The notes under the pieces were generated by a model. It was not told the origin of the DNA and searched no databases. It worked only from the letters and a program-made list of their open reading frames with translations. A stretch of DNA of 64,000 nucleotides, from positions 102,468 through 166,467 of the forward strand of contig NZ_VFIO01000010.1 of NCBI RefSeq assembly GCF_007858365.1, read 5' to 3'. The DNA comes from Pseudomonas saxonica. GTDB lineage: Bacteria; Pseudomonadota; Gammaproteobacteria; Pseudomonadales; Pseudomonadaceae. Shown here in pieces: positions 62,644 to 64,000 of this stretch (position 1 is its first letter; the number at the start of each line of letters is the position of its first letter). Both the position numbers and the translations under genes were made by a program.

Positions 62644-63522
62644 TTATTGATCGGGCTTCCAGTCTGGCCTCTCTGCGTCATAACCTTGGGTTGGATGAGG
62701 CGGAAGAGGATGGTCTTTCATTAAGTTGGGGAAACGTATGTCGGGGTCTGATTTTAATTGTGTCCGTAGATCAGTGTAGAATTTTTTCAGTTCCTCATCT
62801 GGGCTATACCACATTGCCATATGGGGTGGGGACTCTTTCTCAAAAACTGTCGTCATTATCAGTGATGCCAAGTTGTGCCCTTGCGATAATGCTAGTTGAT
62901 AGTGTTTCAGGGCAATTGGGAAGTTACTTTTGACAATTTCGTAATAAGACCCTAGCTCATAGTAGGCTTGCCCATATCCTTGATCCGCAGCGCATTGCGT
63001 ATACTGAAGCCCGAGTGAGTCTTTATTTCCTATATATATATGTTGCTTGCCGAGTTCTGTGAGGGCGGCAGGATTGCCCATCCTCGCGGCCTTGTCCAAA
63101 AATGTCAAACCATCCGTGGCTGGGTTTTTAACACCGGCCCTATTCCCAATGATTGCCCCCATATTATAAAAACCTTGTGGGATATTAAGATCAATCATGC
63201 GCTGATACAGATCGATAGCTTTCTGGGTATCTTTTTCTACACCCCCAGGCCACCCTGTACGATAGAGGGCTGCCAAGTTATGCATGGCTTTCCAGTGATC
63301 TCGTTCTACAGCTTTGCTATATAACTCAACGATGCGATCCCAAGGTCGTAAAGTGTCCGGCTTTGCCAGTTGTGCGGCTTCTCTGTACCAAGCGTCGGCT
63401 AAAGGATCGAGTGAAGGTAAATAGTCCTTTTCATGAACGCATACAAAAGGTTTAAAGTCAGCCATCGCTTGACCTCCATGGGTTAATAAAATAGTCAGGG
63501 CGATATTGTTTAAAAAAGGCAT
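62644..63522 (-). CDS. Sel1-repeat protein, putative T6SS immunity protein (Tli5-like)
   Basis: A 292-residue protein whose residues about 70-260 form Sel1-like helical repeats (DHWKAMHNLAALYRTGWPGG, then YGQAYYELGSYYE and LALSQGHNLASLIM). The ATG at 63522 shares an A with the PLD stop (TAATG) and gives a hydrophobic start NNIALTILLTHGGQAMA that could be a signal peptide. An in-frame ATG at 63465 (MADFKPFVC) has GGAGG 7 nt upstream and would give a cytoplasmic form. P. aeruginosa immunity proteins for the Tle5b phospholipase D are Sel1-repeat proteins. GC is lower than the surroundings, suggesting transfer. Confidence 0.78.
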   Translation of the reverse strand: MPFLNNIALTILLTHGGQAMADFKPFVCVHEKDYLPSLDPLADAWYREAAQLAKPDTLRPWDRIVELYSKAVERDHWKAMHNLAALYRTGWPGGVEKDTQKAIDLYQRMIDLNIPQGFYNMGAIIGNRAGVKNPATDGLTFLDKAARMGNPAALTELGKQHIYIGNKDSLGLQYTQCAADQGYGQAYYELGSYYEIVKSNFPIALKHYQLALSQGHNLASLIMTTVFEKESPPHMAMWYSPDEELKKFYTDLRTQLKSDPDIRFPNLMKDHPLPPHPTQGYDAERPDWKPDQ

Positions 63523-64000
63523 TAGTCCACCGTAAATGCTGGACTGTAGGGTGTAGTTATGTCCCAGAAACGCTGTAGATGTGACTTAAGCGGGTTGCCT
63601 TTTATCCGTGCTTTCCAATTTTTATCCATTTGCTCAGTCCAAAAATCGAAATTATCTTGAGTTGAAGATTTTAATGGGCCCGCATGCATCCCCCACAACT
63701 TCTCCCTTAAAGACTTCGCTAACACCGGATGTGGGTGCGCAATCCCCAATTCCGAGTCGCTGTGCATACTGCGGATATTGATATTGGCGGAGCTGAGCAA
63801 GGTATATACGTCATCTACCAACAGCAGTTTTGAATGCACGTAGATGTTTTTATATCGGGCTTTAGTTACTGGTGCGTTGAGCTGGGCTTCAGTCTCGGCC
63901 GACATGGGCAGAGGCGGTGCACTTCCCGGAGCCGGGTCGCTGGTGGCGAGGGTCGCAATGATGATTTTCAGGCCGGGGATTTCCCTGAGTTCGTACGGCT
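63522..64000 (-). CDS. Phospholipase D family protein, C-terminal part (Tle5-like)
   Basis: The frame is open to the window edge, so the N-terminus is outside; 158 residues are visible. YVHSKLLLVDDVYTLLSSAN contains the second HKD motif (HxKxxxxD) and NINIRSMHSDSELGI follows it as in phospholipase D. The visible N-terminal piece (IPGLKIIIATL) fits the strand before it. Coupled to a Sel1-repeat gene, this looks like a Tle5-type type VI secretion effector that attacks membrane phospholipid. The first HKD motif cannot be seen. Housekeeping PLDs are an alternative. Confidence 0.8.
   Translation of the reverse strand, partial: PYELREIPGLKIIIATLATSDPAPGSAPPLPMSAETEAQLNAPVTKARYKNIYVHSKLLLVDDVYTLLSSANINIRSMHSDSELGIAHPHPVLAKSLREKLWGMHAGPLKSSTQDNFDFWTEQMDKNWKARIKGNPLKSHLQRFWDITTPYSPAFTVD

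Overview
The window looks like chromosomal DNA of a fluorescent-type Pseudomonas. Evidence: a glgA-treZ-malQ-treY-DUF2934-glgX gene order typical of pseudomonads, an OprD-family porin, intergenic REP-type palindromes, a Pseudomonas-style DksA paralogue, a stand-alone PolB and high-GC codon use. Nearly everything is single-copy coding DNA. I found no rRNA, tRNA, CRISPR array, prophage or intact insertion sequence.

Region 1 (1-16753) is an alpha-glucan and trehalose island. The end of glgB reads rightward. On the other strand glgA, treZ, malQ, treY, a DUF2934 gene and glgX form a tight operon. Only 2 bp after glgX comes an uncharacterised block: an acyl-CoA-dehydrogenase-like flavoprotein, a PIG-L/LmbE deacetylase, a NodS-like methyltransferase and a family 2 glycosyltransferase, followed by an endonuclease/exonuclease/phosphatase-fold protein. 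Region 2 (17114-17700) is a DUF411 metal-binding protein preceded by a CusR/CopR-like palindrome.

Region 3 (17834-28107) is a divergent acyl-CoA beta-oxidation cluster: two adjacent pairs of dissimilar acyl-CoA dehydrogenases, an enoyl-CoA hydratase, two thiolases, two SDRs (one resembling actinobacterial IpdF) and a MaoC hydratase. It has no CoA ligase and no regulator, and its substrate is unknown. Region 4 (28202-35206) holds a MATE exporter, an HPP membrane protein, a zinc-finger-degenerate DksA paralogue, an orphan DUF2235 (Tle1-like) hydrolase and several small unknown proteins. Region 5 (35582-41236) is an RND/MMPL - DUF1329 - DUF1302 trio, probably for export or envelope handling of a hydrophobic compound.

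Region 6 (41394-53155) is a complete 3-(3-hydroxyphenyl)propionate pathway, mhpABCDFET, with divergent mhpR and a recognisable MhpR operator. It is extended downstream by an OprD porin and an amidase. Region 7 (53903-59204) is a D-glucarate module (transporter, glucarate dehydratase, alpha-ketoglutarate semialdehyde dehydrogenase, divergent FadR-type regulator) that lacks the expected 5-keto-4-deoxyglucarate dehydratase. Region 8 (59485-64000) has a lipoprotein, DNA polymerase II and, at the right edge, a phospholipase D effector fragment coupled to a Sel1-repeat putative immunity gene of lower GC.

The most promising uncharacterised systems are the glgX-linked four-gene operon, the paired-dehydrogenase cluster and the PLD/Sel1 pair. 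REP-type palindromes mark several transcription-unit boundaries.
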